A stretch of DNA of 64,000 bases from Pseudocercospora fijiensis CIRAD86 (Eukaryota; Ascomycota; Dothideomycetes; Mycosphaerellales; Mycosphaerellaceae): contig NW_006921535.1 in NCBI RefSeq assembly GCF_000340215.1, forward strand, positions 2,259,122 through 2,323,121, read 5' to 3'. The notes under the pieces are model-generated. The model was not told the origin of the DNA. It searched no databases and saw only the letters and a list, made by a program, of their open reading frames with translations. A program made the translations under genes and the position numbers. Shown in pieces: positions 20,647 through 31,680 of this stretch. Position 1 is the first letter of the stretch; each line of letters opens with the position of its first letter.

Positions 20647-22844
20647 ACTTGTCCTTTGCGCTTAACGACTTTACGACATCCTACTAGAAGCGGCACTACG
20701 ATGCAATTGTCTAGATCGATCTTAATATATAGATAACTAAGGATCTACTAAAAGAGAAGGGCTATCGTATTAATAGTGCAGGTTTTATTATTAAAGGTTA
20801 AGAGGCTCCTATCGTTAATATCCTTAAACGTAAGGCTCTTCGCCTAGAAATAGAGGCCGATACGGCTGCTAGTCTCGCGCTCGCTACGGAGATATAGGCT
20901 TAAGACCGTCGCTCGACCCGCAACTATAAGGTCCCTTAGGAAGTTAAGGACGAGCGCGCTAAGGCCGAAGCAGCGCGTAAGAAGGCATTATATGCTCGCT
21001 AGGCCCTCCGTAAGGCTACTAAGAAGTATAGCGCCCCTTCTAGGGCTGACTATAGTGCTAACTATAGTAACTCGGATGTTAATATACTAGATATACTACT
21101 AGAAGATGTCTCCTCCGAAGGCTCCTTTAGCGAGCGTAGAGATAGAGGGCTCTCGCCGATCCTATTAACTAAGAATATCTATAGTTCTTATAAGGGCGAC
21201 TCTATTACGCACTTTATTACTAAGATCGATATAGTTCCTAAAGCCGACATAGGCAAAGCTCCTGCCGCCCTGTCTATCTATTAATAGCTCGACGACCTTA
21301 GTAAGCTAGGAGAAGAGCCGTTCTCTATATGTGCTAACTATATTAAGAAGGCCGCTAAGGTCTATAGTCTCTATACTAGTGCTAAGGCGATTGTCCTCGT
21401 CGGCCGCCTATTAAAGATTAGTCGCGAGGTTCCTAATTAAGACGCCTTCGCTGCCCTTAAGGCTAATTAGGCCTATACTAACTAGTTTCCTAGACGCCCT
21501 GTTGCCGCCCCGATATCTCTAGGACTCTACGCGTTTAACCCTACTAGTACTATTACTCGCGCCCTTACGCTAACGGATCGCTAGAGTAAGTTCGTTACCG
21601 GTATCCTTAGCTAAGGTACTTCCTTCGACCGCTTTCGCTAGACTAGTAATGCTATCTTCCCTTAAGTCTTTAGCTAGTTGCAAGAGCCTCGTAGAGTATA
21701 TCTTCCTTTCCTTATCGACCTAATATAGGAGGAGTTTAAAATGTACCTTTAGCACATACGTGCGATGCCTAAGTCTAAGCAGGAAGGCCGCAATGCCCTT
21801 TAAACTTATAGTATAAGCAACTAAATCGTCCGCTAGCACCCTGCCCTATAGCTCTTAGCTATCGCCCTTCGACCTAATTACGCATACGAGCTTATCTCTG
21901 TCCCTAAGCCTACTAAGTTCTTTAAGGTTAGCGGTACTTATAAAAACTGTCCTTCTAAGGAGTCTACTCGTCTCGGATAAGATATAGTTAAGCTCGTAGC
22001 TAGCGAGGGTGCTAGTTACCTACGTATTAAGGTCTGTCTTATATCTAAGGATAAGACTAGCTACTCTACTATTATCGAAGGCATATATTAGCCCGAGGTC
22101 TTTGCGAACTAGGTTAAGAAGCTTAAGGCTCGTAGCCTAGTCCCGCTAAGCAAGATCGGCAAGCTTACTAATAAGTACCTTACCGACGACGACCTCGACT
22201 ATATATTCGATAGTTAGCCTAATAGTAAGGGGCGTAAGGCGGAGTGGATCCTTAACCCTCTAAAGGAGTACGAAGTCTCTATTTAGATACTATACCTACT
22301 ATATAGTAATCTAAAGACTAAGAGCAACCGTATATTAATTAACCTAGGCTACTCTCGCGTTATCGACGGCACTAAGATTAAGGGTTACGATAACTTAACT
22401 ATCGCTAAGGTTACTAAGGCGCACCGCAATCTAACCGCCCTTCTAGGTTCGAACACCTTCGTACCTTTCCCCTTCCCTACCGCTATCTTAGTCGAAGGCC
22501 TTAGTTGCATCTCCGACGCCCTAGTTAGTAGGATTCCTTAGTTAAGTTACGTTATTTAGAACGAAGTTAAATAGATCCTCTAGCTTAATAACGAGGGACT
22601 TAAGGAATATCTATACGATTAAGAGAATGCTACGAAGGAAAAGGCTACTAACCTCCTCGTTAATTAAGCTTTCTACGAGGGATAGTACTTCGGTACTAAT
22701 AGCTTTAACGTATACGGAGGAGATTTCGAGAACCGACTAGTAGATAAGGTTATTGCTAGTAAGGATTACGGCGCGTTGAAGCAATAGTAGGTCTATATAG
22801 TATTGCTTAGGAAGTTGTTTTTATATAATTATAGTATCTAGGAT

Positions 22845-22869
22845 TAATACTACCCCGGGGGTGTTATTA
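22845..22869. repeat. 25-bp palindromic ORF-junction motif, copy 5 (end of ORF3)
   Basis: taatactacccc followed by gggggtgttatta. It overlaps the last ORF3 codons, 8 bases before the TGA at 22878. Confidence 0.8.
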
Positions 22870-22960
22870 CGGAGTTCTGAAAATAGCCTTAGCTAAGAAC
22901 GCTAAGGATGTATATATGTTTGTTTTGAGAGCGCAATATAAAGCGTGTCTAGTTAGACAC

Positions 22961-22975
22961 GAAGAAAGGGAGGGA
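22961..22975 (+). promoter_or_regulatory. Polypurine tract of retrotransposon 1
   Basis: gaagaaagggaggga, all purine, directly abutting the 3' LTR, as expected for the plus-strand DNA primer. Confidence 0.8.
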
Positions 22976-23254
22976 TATTAGCTAGTAACCGGCCCTATAC
23001 CTATAGGCTAGTTTTGAGCCTATATAAGAGGCCTCCTTCTATATTATAGATAGAGCATCAACCTCGTATAGCATATTATTTATGTTACACTTCTATAATG
23101 CCTATATTATAGGGCTCTAGTTATTAGCCTAAGCGACAGTCTCGTTATCCTATCTTGCTAAACATAGCTGCCTATATTGCTATAGGTTATGTTACCCTCG
23201 GTAGCCTGTACTATTGCTACAAGTAGTAGTAGTAGTGTTGGTTTCCGTCCTTTA
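22976..23254 (+). repeat. 3' LTR of retrotransposon 1
   Basis: 279-bp partner of 1049-1327. Followed by ctgc, the target duplication seen at 1045-1048. Confidence 0.9.
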
Positions 23255-23258
23255 CTGC

Positions 23259-25660
23259 TAAGTAGTAGTAGAACTTACGAAGATCAGTATATACGGGCAT
23301 ATACGCGAACCGTCTATCTAGTATTATATCGATAATTCCTTATACTACTATTTTCCCTAGCTTTCTTATTTTAGTAGATAGGCCCCTATTCGGGGTCGAG
23401 TCGGCAACTAGTCGGTATCTCCTCGTTTTTATATAGCTTATCTTGTCTACTAGTAGGTCCGTAGTCTATTAGATTGCGTATATTAGCACTCCTTTTAGTA
23501 GCTAGTATAGTATATCTACTACTAAAGACTAGTATATATCGACGTGTTTCTAGCGCTATATAAAGCAATCGATATCGTAGACGTTCTACGGATCCTTCGC
23601 TATATATTCGCCTTTACGTTGCCTTAGATATCGCTGCTTCGTAGATTCGTATAACCGCTATTCTACTATAATATCGAGGTGCTCTCGTTCTATCGGGTAT
23701 ACTAGGCAACTTAGGCAATGTATGTTTGTCTTAACTCTAGTAATTGTAACTTGCTCTTTATAGTCTACTAACATTACTACTAAGATTGGAAAGCACCTAC
23801 GCGTCGCGCTATCTACGTATATAATGTCCTAGCCCTCGCTATCGGCCGCTTTTATAGCGGAGCGAAATATATATACTATCGATATGTAATATACACTGTT
23901 TTTAGTGAAACTATCGCTATCCTTAACGACCGGCAGTAGTCCTAGTAAGATCGTGCCGGGTCTATTATTCGCGTTACGTACTCGTATATATAGGTTTCCG
24001 ATAGTAAGGTATATAGGGTATACTATTAAGTTACCTTAGTAGTTAGTTATCTACGTTTTATCGGTTAATACGATTAGAGGTACGATCGTTACGCCGTCTA
24101 TATTTATCTTGCTCTAGGTATCCTATTACTAGTCTGCTAACGCTATATTAGAGTAGATTCGCCGTAGTAGGTCGTTAGTCGTCTACGCTCGATATAGCTT
24201 ATATACTAGATTATTCCTAAAGCTACTATAACCTATTAAGAACATTACTGCTTTCTTAACGGATCGGTATCGCAGTACTAGCTCCGTACTACCGCAACCC
24301 GTTCGACTTATCGGAAGGTATAGCTTTCGAACCTTTATTTAACCTAATGCCCTCGATAGTAGTATACCGCCGGCTCGCAGTTTCGACGTTATAGCCTTTA
24401 TACTTTTCTAGCTTAGTAGATCGTATAGTAGTACTAGCCTCTCGTCTTCGAAAAGCCTCGCAATTGCATATCCGGATATTCTCTCTCTCTTTAAGAATTG
24501 CGCAAAGCTTATATCGAATAGTAACTTAAATGTTCCGTACTCGCCCGAAGTATCTTATATTCGTGTTTTAACGCTACTTATAGATTAGGCGCTTGTATTT
24601 ACTCTACTATACTAAACTGTAATTATGCTATACCTAGCTATAGGCTTACTAGCGGTACGGCTAGTATATTCGGTAAATACATCGATATTATCCGCGGTAC
24701 GGTAGCCTTTTAGTATTAGCCGTAATCTTATTAACTTCTAGCTTCCTAGCGTTATTATCGTTCTAGCGGCAGTTGCCTATACGCTTTCTATTTCGTCTTC
24801 GTCCGCTAGGCTATCCTATATATCGAATTCCGGTAATTTAAGATATCTATCCTATTTAATGCTATCTATACTTCCCTTGTCTTCCTATAGCGCTAGTACT
24901 ATTAGCGTTAATGTCGTTGCTAGAATAGCTTCTATTGTGCCTTCTTTATTTACGTCTTACTATATGCCTTCTAGTATCGATCTGTCGTCGGCTTGTTCGG
25001 CGCTCTAGTTACTACCTTAGATCGTATATAAGTTAAGTCGGGCTCGCTTCGCGGTATTGTTTGTAGTAGAATCGTACTCGGCAAATTCTTTTAGTACGAC
25101 GCGTTTCTCGCACTTGTTTCTATATTGCTTATAGCTATAGGAGCTTTTAAGTAGCCGGTTATATATCCCGCATTCGATATAGTAAGATATTACTATATAT
25201 ATAGTTAGCTTTCGATAATAGGCGCTAGTACTATAGCTACTATAGGGTTGCTGTATATCGACGTATACGAAGTTACTAAGGCTCTACTACTACGAAGTTA
25301 GGTATAAGTCGGGGTCCGACTCGATATCGATTCGTAGCCCGCGGATTCGGCAAAATCTCGGATTTATCCTATTCGATTATACTAACTTAATGTTACTCTA
25401 CTAGCGCCTCTTGCGATAATATTTGAATACTAATTTGTATGCCGACTCGCCGTCCGACTCGGCTACTAGTTTGGACTAATCGGAAAATCAATACTAAATA
25501 TAAACGACCGTACTATACTTCGACTAGACTTCTACGTTACTTCTAACGCCCTAAGGCCTATATATTATACCGTAAAATGCGTTATATATATTTAATTCTA
25601 TATACGTGTAGGAGTAGCATTGCTCCGGTTTGATACTGCCCCGTAGCATTATTAATTACG
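23259..25660 (-). pseudogene. Plavaka-like transposase relic, N-terminal and core part
   Basis: Minus-strand frame with TAG/TAA as Gln. Toward 25600 the order of the first part is unclear. From about 25250 it reads CEKRVVLKEFAEYDSTTNN, then an acidic linker, then SFAQFLKERENI. The most diagnostic stretch is 24000-23260: RPGTILLGLLPVVKDSDSF, RRCFPILVVMLVDYKEQVT, HCLSCLVYPIEREH, then YMPVYTDLRKFYYYLAV at the junction. The block LPV ... R-x-FP-I-L...DY-x-EQ...C-x-x-C is what I recall from fungal Plavaka (CACTA-related) transposases. Assignment rests on memory of the family, not a search. It continues at 1048-1 once the LTR element is removed. Confidence 0.6.
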
Positions 25661-27170
25661 TTAAATTCGCCCGGTACTACTAAGGCTTGCTCTAGTTATA
25701 TTATAGCTAGGTTATATTCCTAAGCAAAGTAAACGAATAGCGCTCGAGTAACTGCTAGTAAGTATTGCTTAGCCGACTTAGTAACGACGTCGTTTGAGGC
25801 GGCATCTAATAAGCGGTTTATATCAAATCTAAGGCCTCTAAGACTCGTAGCAGTTACGACTACCCTATCGGTGCGCCTATTAGATAGAAGTATAAAGCCT
25901 TATCCTATCGACTCTATTTGATTTTTATATATATACTATTACACATACGCTATTATATATACGCTATTATACAGACCTATACGCCGACTTATTAATATTA
26001 ACCTATGTCTTAACCTCTAGCGTAGCTAAGTATCGGGTCTCGCGTCGCTCTAGGGATAGTGCGCTAGTTATCCGCTCCCTAGCTAATAGCACTATTCTAT
26101 TAGCTAGAGCCCGCGGCTCTAACCCGCTTTAGGGTTCTAGGTATTAAGGTCGGCTAGGTATGTTTCCGGTCGGGGTCGAATTGCCCTTATACTAGACTGT
26201 ATCTTCGACGTAGCGAGATCTAGAGCTAATCGTATCGATGTAGGTACTTTAGCCGGGTATTACCTACTCGCTCGCCTACACTTAATAGGATATTGTAGGT
26301 TATAACCTAGAGTTAATCGGCTTTCTATACTAGCAGGCCGGGGAGGGTAACAATGCTCGCGTCTACTATTTTCTAGTCGGTAGCAATTATACTACTACTA
26401 GTGCCTCTTTCTATTTTATAGGCTAGTTCGCTAATAAGGATTTGCTACTCGATCGCTCGTACCTAGAAGACTAGTTTGTATACCTCCTATACGATCTAGT
26501 TCTAGCTAATACTAAGCTCGCCGACTATATTATGTTTCCGGACGGCAGTATGTTAGACTAGGACGCTAGTAAGGATCGTACTATTGCTTTAGTCCGCGGC
26601 GTAGATAAGTAGTATATCGATAGTATCTAGAGAAGTACGTTTTACTATAACTCGAATATTTAGCTACTACTAACTCTAAGTAGTACGATAAACGTTTGCT
26701 ACGGTCGGCTTAAGGCAGTATTGCATACTATCGTAGGATAGCGTGCGAGCACTACTAGTCTGGTGTAGACATATGTATTATTTATATATAGGGTTGCTAA
26801 GTTCGGGGTCGATTAATAATTTAGGGGCGGATTAATACTACGACTCGGCATCTTAGAGTTAGCCTACACTTTTCGGTAATACTATTAACATATCAAACTT
26901 ATATCCTACTGTATTACGATGCTATTTTCTAGTATTACCGTCTTCGTATTAGACGCTCGGTTAGCGCTAGACTAACCTATATCCTATATACTAGCGGTAA
27001 CTACGCCTTCGCGGATTATCGAATTACCTAGAAGTAACTTAAAACATTCCGGCATATATAGCGACTAATTTGATTACAGATACGTATGCCTATACATTTT
27101 ATTGCGATAGGCCTTAATATAGATTAATATAGTGCCGAAGAGTTTAGCTACTACTAGTTAAAATTATTGT
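25661..27170. other. Region with one weak coding relic
   Basis: From 25661 to about 26150 I see no gene; there are AT-rich runs near 25925-25975. On the plus strand at about 26370-26770 one frame reads sensibly with few stops (TSASFYFIGQFANKDLLLDR; VYLLYDLVLANTKLADYIMF; STINVCYGRLKAVLHTIVG). It might be part of another transposon protein, but nothing identifies it. No TIR for the Plavaka-like gene could be fixed here. Confidence 0.35.
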
Positions 27171-27212
27171 CCTAGCTACTATCCTAGCATTCTACTACTA
27201 CTACTACTACTA

Positions 27213-27821
27213 CCGACTCGCTATAGATAGCCTACTTAGCCTCGATTCGCATAAGTTCCGTACTGCTTAACTTTCCGATATCTAGTTTCCTTATCCGATC
27301 TAGCCTCCCGGCTACTAGATCTATATCCTATTGCTACTATTACTGCTACCGACTTACTACGGATGCCCTACTCGGCCTAGAGTCGTATAAGTTCCGCACT
27401 GCTTTACTTCCCGCTATCTAGTTTCCTTATCTTATCTAGCCTCCCGGCTACTAGATCTATATCCTATTACTACTATTACTACTACCGACTCGCGGCAGAT
27501 ACCCTACTCGGCCTAGAGTCGTATAAGTTCCGCACTGCTTTACTTCCCGCTATCTAGTTTCCTTGTCTTATCTAGCCTCCCGGCTACTAGATCTATATCC
27601 TATTGCTACTATTACTACTACCGACTCGCGGCGGATACCCTACTCGGCCTAGAGTCGTATAAGTTCCGCACTGCTTTACTTCCCGCTATCTAGTTTCCTT
27701 GTCCTATCTAGCCTCTCGGCTACTATATCTATATCCTATTGCTACTCATCACTACTACCGACTCGCGGCGGATAGCCTAATTAGTGGGCCAGCCAGTCGC
27801 AAAAAAAATCGATTCACTTCC
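27213..27821 (+). repeat. 136-bp minisatellite
   Basis: At least four tandem units start at 27213, 27349, 27485, 27621 and (partial) 27758, each with ccgactcgcggc near its start and ctcccggctactagatcta near its end. Spacings are 136, 136, 136 and 137. (ctact)n runs precede it at 27193-27212. The array runs into the assembly gap, so its length is unknown. Confidence 0.9.
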
Positions 27822-28133
27822 NNNNNNNNNNNNNNNNNNNNNNNNNNNNNNNNNNNNNNNNNNNNNNNNNNNNNNNNNNNNNNNNNNNNNNNNNNNNNNN
27901 NNNNNNNNNNNNNNNNNNNNNNNNNNNNNNNNNNNNNNNNNNNNNNNNNNNNNNNNNNNNNNNNNNNNNNNNNNNNNNNNNNNNNNNNNNNNNNNNNNNN
28001 NNNNNNNNNNNNNNNNNNNNNNNNNNNNNNNNNNNNNNNNNNNNNNNNNNNNNNNNNNNNNNNNNNNNNNNNNNNNNNNNNNNNNNNNNNNNNNNNNNNN
28101 NNNNNNNNNNNNNNNNNNNNNNNNNNNNNNNNN
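27822..28133. other. Assembly gap (312 N)
   Basis: No sequence. It falls at the end of the minisatellite. The ~40 bases before it (gtgggccagccagtcgcaaa...) keep CA and TG sites, unlike the surrounding DNA. Confidence 1.
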
Positions 28134-28189
28134 CGGTGCTAGATCCGAGCCTGCGGCGTTATTAGGTTTATATCGAGTCCGGGCGCTAG

Positions 28190-28300
28190 ATTGCTAAGGT
28201 GTATATCTAGTATAGATAAACACGGCCTTAGTCGTATAGCTAAAGATGTAGTAGTAGTAGTATATAAATTGCTAAAGTTTATTCTCCTAATATTGAATTC
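28190..28300 (-). pseudogene. Duplicated fragment of the Argonaute C-terminus
   Basis: The minus strand reads NKLQQFIYYYYYIFSYTTKA, a second copy of the PIWI-end block at about 28440-28530 (DKLQQFIYYLYYLFSRATKA). It lies directly downstream of the main relic, so the gene end was tandemly duplicated. Confidence 0.65.
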
Positions 28301-28375
28301 TTCTTCTTCTTCTTCTTTATCCTCTAGACGAGACTACTCTTATCCGGCGTTAAAGACTAAAGAATTACTGCTATA

Positions 28376-29478
28376 ACTCTTAGCTAGGACGCTAAACAAA
28401 TAGGTACGGCTACGCTCGCAAAGAAGGTCTATATAGTATGCTAGTAGGTAGATAGATACAGCCTTTGTCGCACGGCTAAAGAGGTAGTAGAGGTAGTATA
28501 TAAATTGCTAAAGTTTATCCGCCTTAAACTTGATTTCGTCCTTAGTAACTACGTAGTAAGCGGGTCGTACTATGCCTTAAAGTCCTAAATGTGCCTATAG
28601 CCTAACCCTATATAGATCTTATTAGCGACACTATAGTCGACGACTGTACCTACGAGTAGGTTCTAACAGTTATTATGTACATCCTGCCTACGAGTCGGGT
28701 AGAAACGAGTATAGTAACGCTTACTAACGATAATTACGGTTATCTTCGGATACTTCTCTTTGCTACCGTAGAGCTTTATAAAGGCCTTTTTAGAACTACC
28801 TAGGTTACTATATAGTATACTGCCTCGATTGCTCTTGCGGTTAGTAACTAGGACCGACTACTTATTAAATTTTCTAGGTCTAGTAAACTTAACGCTCTAC
28901 AAGTTCTAGCAGTCCTTCTATAGTGTACTAGGTTTCGAATTCGAATTATAGCCTATACGAGGAGTATCTAGGATGCGGCCGGGCACTATAATTATACTAG
29001 TACCTACTAAGAAGCTAAATAGCTTTATAGGAGTTAACTAATAATTACCGGTAGGATCGGTAAGACGGAAGAGCCGCGGACTATTCCTAAGCCTAGCACT
29101 AGGAGTTCCGGTAATAGACATAGCATTAAGGTTTAGAAATATAGCTACGAATTTAAGCATCTTAGAAGTCTAGTCGCCTCTAAGTAGGCGTCGATAAGGC
29201 TTATTAGTACGGATTGTATATAGCTTAGTAGGTAGGTATTAGGGATTAGCGTATATACTAACGTTAAGTACTAGACGATCTAGGTATCTAAGGGTAATTC
29301 CGTAGTATTAACGGAAGTAATCATTTATAGTAATCTATCGCGTTATAGCATTCGGGATACTATAGTCGGTAAGGCGGAATCTAACCTAGTTAGTATTGCT
29401 AAAACGCTAAACCTAGATCTTATCGGTAGCCTTCGCGAAGCCGATAATAGGCCTAACCTTAACTCTAAACGGCTTTTG
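28376..29478 (-). pseudogene. Argonaute relic: PAZ, MID and a deleted PIWI domain
   Basis: Minus strand, TAG/TAA as Gln. PAZ end: INDYFRQYYGITLRYLDRLV. MID entry: QYLPTKLYTI, RGDQTSKMLKF, then the RIL block IIVPGRILDTPRIGYNS. PIWI part: KITVIIVSKRYYTRFYPTRR (family KITVIVVQKRHHTRFFPT) and LLVGTVVD. A one-base shift follows, then AHLGLQGIVRPAYYVVTKDE and KAVSIYLLAYYIDLLCERSR. Between the MID-linker region and KITVI about 150 residues of PIWI, including the first catalytic Asp positions, are missing. The N and L1 domains are cut off by the hairpin at 29479. Argonautes bind small RNAs and guide silencing; this copy cannot. His-to-Tyr changes are RIP-type. Confidence 0.85.
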
Positions 29479-29690
29479 CTCCGACGTATACAACCTAGCG
29501 TAATGCCGTTAGGTTAGATAATAAGGGACCGTTTATTCGGCTAGAGGGCTATAAGGAAGCTTAGGGGCTCGAAAGAGGAAGCTCTCGGGCACTTTTTCGA
29601 ACCCCTAAGTATCCTTATAGCCCTCTAGCCGGACAAACGGTCCCTTATTGTCTAACCTAATAGTATTACGCTAGGTTGTATACGTCGGAG
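29479..29690. repeat. 212-bp hairpin (long inverted repeat)
   Basis: The left arm starts ctccgacgtatacaacctag and the right arm is its reverse complement ending ctaggttgtatacgtcggag. Arms are about 92 bp with a handful of mismatches, mostly C/T, around a ~28-bp centre (ctcgaaagaggaagctctcggg). It abuts the truncated 5' end of the Argonaute relic. It could be a foldback/MITE-like element or a duplicated inversion made at the truncation. Confidence 0.85.
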
Positions 29691-29841
29691 TAATATATAG
29701 CGAGAATAATAAAGGTATAGTTATAGGATACTCCGAGAGTAAGTAAGGCGACTTAGTTATCCTTCCGCGATGCTCTTACCGCCTTTAACCTAGCTATAAT
29801 CTAGCTCCGTAGTATAATAGCGGCGCCGCGTAGTAGATAGG
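29691..29841. repeat. Satellite-unit remnant left of retrotransposon 2
   Basis: 29775-29841 (ctagctataatctagctccg ... gtagtagatagg) repeats in the right flank at about 56205-56270. The retrotransposon therefore landed in a tandem array. The last five bases, atagg (29837-29841), are its target duplication. Confidence 0.75.
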
Positions 29842-30038
29842 TATTAGGGCTAAAGAGGCTATACGTAATTAGTATATAACTAGGCCGAGTGAAGCTAGGG
29901 TCTTAATGCCTTAGGCAGGGCTTGGCGCTTAGCGTTAGGCTAACTCTCCTACCTTCCTCCCTCTTCTCTTAGATCTCTATCGAATACTAACCTAATTTAC
30001 TACTACCCTATCTACCTGCTAATATAACCCTTCTTATA
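29842..30038 (+). repeat. 5' LTR of retrotransposon 2
   Basis: Starts tattagggctaaag and ends aacccttcttata. Bases 29979-29989 (atcgaatacta) are complementary to the primer site just after the LTR. Confidence 0.9.
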
Positions 30039-30049
30039 TAGTATTCGAT
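30039..30049 (+). promoter_or_regulatory. Self-priming primer-binding site (Tf1-like)
   Basis: tagtattcgat, directly after the LTR, is the exact reverse complement of 11 bases inside the LTR (29979-29989). In yeast Tf1 the first 11 transcript bases fold back on such a site and prime reverse transcription. This would put the transcript start near 29979: U3 137 bp, R-U5 60 bp. Confidence 0.75.
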
Positions 30050-30239
30050 CTACCCTTTAAGGGTAGCAGCTAGATAGTCCTTATTTTAAGCTTTTAGCGG
30101 TATAGCTACGAAAACTATCGATTTAACTATATTACGCCCGAAGAACGGGACCTATACGTACTATTCTATCGAAACAACCGTACCAATTATTAAGCAAGGC
30201 CTTCTATACGGCCTATTACACTAAGTCAATTATACTAGG

Positions 30240-31680
30240 CCGATATCTACTAATTCCGCTATATCCGTATCTTAGGGGCTAATAATACATTATTAGTGCC
30301 GCCCCTTATAATAGCCGGTTTATTACGAAACAATAATCGCGGCGCCGCTAGCAGCGCTAGCAATAACAACACTAGTAGCATAGCACCTACTAAAGTGCCT
30401 ACTAAAGCACCTACTAAAGTAACTCCTACTAAAGAGCCTACCGGAGAGCCTACTAAAGAACCTATAATTCTAGGTAACGACCTAGAATTGTCTGTCGACG
30501 ACATTCTTAACAATATTATTAACCGTCGATATAGCTAACTAGCCTTTAGTCCCTAACTAGTAGCGAGACTTTAAGGAGCTGCTTAAAACAGGCTTACTAC
30601 CTTGCGCTAAGAACAACAGCTAAAGGATAATCTCCTCGAAATTCGTCGCCTATAAGAAGCCCTAGCAACTAATACTAAACTAATAGTAGGGCCTTCCTCT
30701 CTATCTGTTTTAGTCTAAAAGAAGGATGCTAAACTTAAGGACTATACCGTATTTAATAGCTCTAGTCGGAAACAATACAACGACTACATCCGTAACTGCG
30801 AGCTTAATTAGCGAAACGCGCTAAGGGCCCTTCTAGACGACTACTCGTTAGTCGTCTATGCTATACAATATATTAATAGAGACCTAAAGCGTACCTAGGA
30901 TAACTATTTCGACTCCCTTACTAACTAGACCGCTGTTTAGTAGCAAGACTATAAGACTATTATACTAGATACCCTTAGAAACCCTATACTAAGGCAACAA
31001 CACGCTTAGGACTAATACCTTCGAGCTAAACAAAAGACTAATCAATCGGCTCGCTTATTTGAGGCCTATTTAAAGACCCTTAAGGACGATTTACTAGCTA
31101 AGACCGACTCTATCTGGATTTCCGAAATACGCCCTAAATTGCGATAGGAACTAGTCCTCGAATTAGACCGCCGCCGTATATTCGAACAGGCTAACCTAAC
31201 ACGCATTTAGTTTATAGTCGAAGTGGAAACAGCCGAACGAGCTATTTAGCTTTAGTAATAGCTAGAATCGAGGATCCGACTAACTAGTACTAACCGTAGC
31301 AACCGTAGTAGCCGCGGCGGAGGAAACTAAGGTTCCTACTAGAATAACAATACTAACAATAATAGTAACAACGACCGTAGGAGAAGCCGGGGCCGACGGC
31401 TATATAGAGGAGGCCGTAATAGGAGCCGTAGAAGGGGCTCGTATCCCTATAGTACTAATCGCTCGGCTAACAATAGCGGTAATAGCTATAGCAATCCCCT
31501 AACCGGACTAAAGTGCTTTAATTGTAACAGTACTAGCTATCTACTAGGCTAATACGACAAACCTAAGGACTAGGCCCGAATCGACCGTACTGCCGCTAAG
31601 CACCGAAAGCACCTTTTAGTAGCTAACGCTACCCCTATAGGCTAACCTTCGAAAAAAGAGTAAGCGCCGCACTAACTGTT
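30240..31680 (+). pseudogene. gag: gag relic of retrotransposon 2
   Basis: One frame from about 30240 (start unresolved; a GTG at 30296 opens the first stop-free stretch). It carries short PTK-x repeats (PTKVPTKAPTKV; TPTKEPTGEPTKEP), a capsid-like helical region (KQYNDYIRNCELNQRNALRA; ILDTLRNPILRQQ), then an Arg/Gly/Asn-rich RNA-binding segment (about 31290-31500). A damaged zinc knuckle at about 31511-31555 reads CFNCNSTSYLLGQYD, where His and the last Cys of CX2CX4HX4C have become Tyr by CAC-to-TAC and TGC-to-TAC changes. Gag packages the RNA. Pol overlaps near 31680 in another frame, so a frameshift or separate initiation was used. Confidence 0.8.

Larger units (their letters stand above)
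10106..22880 (+). pseudogene. Third ORF of retrotransposon 1, split by hAT copy A
   Basis: Starts at a real ATG (10106) with MSSGALNPLGASSSSNLLAL. Its first part runs to 10708. After removal of the hAT and one 8-bp duplication (9946 bp) the same frame resumes at 20655 and runs to TGA at 22878-22880, giving 942 codons with TAG/TAA as Gln. No membrane segment or signal peptide is visible, so it is not an obvious envelope protein. The middle (about 20800-21050) is rich in Lys, Arg, Ala and Glu and looks helical. A Cys/Lys-rich segment (VSGTYKNCPSKE) is near 21940. I do not recognise the family. It is polar and rather gag-like, and could be a second structural protein. The element boundary logic, not homology, assigns it to this retrotransposon. 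Confidence 0.65.
1049..23254 (+). mobile_element. Ty3-type LTR retrotransposon 1 with an extra third ORF, interrupted by hAT copy A
   Basis: Two 279-bp direct repeats (1049-1327 and 22976-23254) bound the element. The short duplication ctgc lies outside each (1045-1048, 23255-23258), and the shared flank can be read as 4 to 6 bp. Inside are a candidate tRNA primer site, gag-protease, pol in the order RT, RNase H, integrase (Ty3 order), a third ORF, and a polypurine run just before the 3' LTR (22961-22975). Without the 9946 bp of hAT copy A plus its duplication, the element is about 12.3 kb, long for a Ty3 element because of ORF3. LTR ends read TA...TA, expected for TG...CA after RIP. It landed inside the Plavaka-like gene. 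Confidence 0.9.

Noticed and set aside
27699..28197. Open frames running through the N block
   Set aside because: Artefact: N translated as X has no stops.
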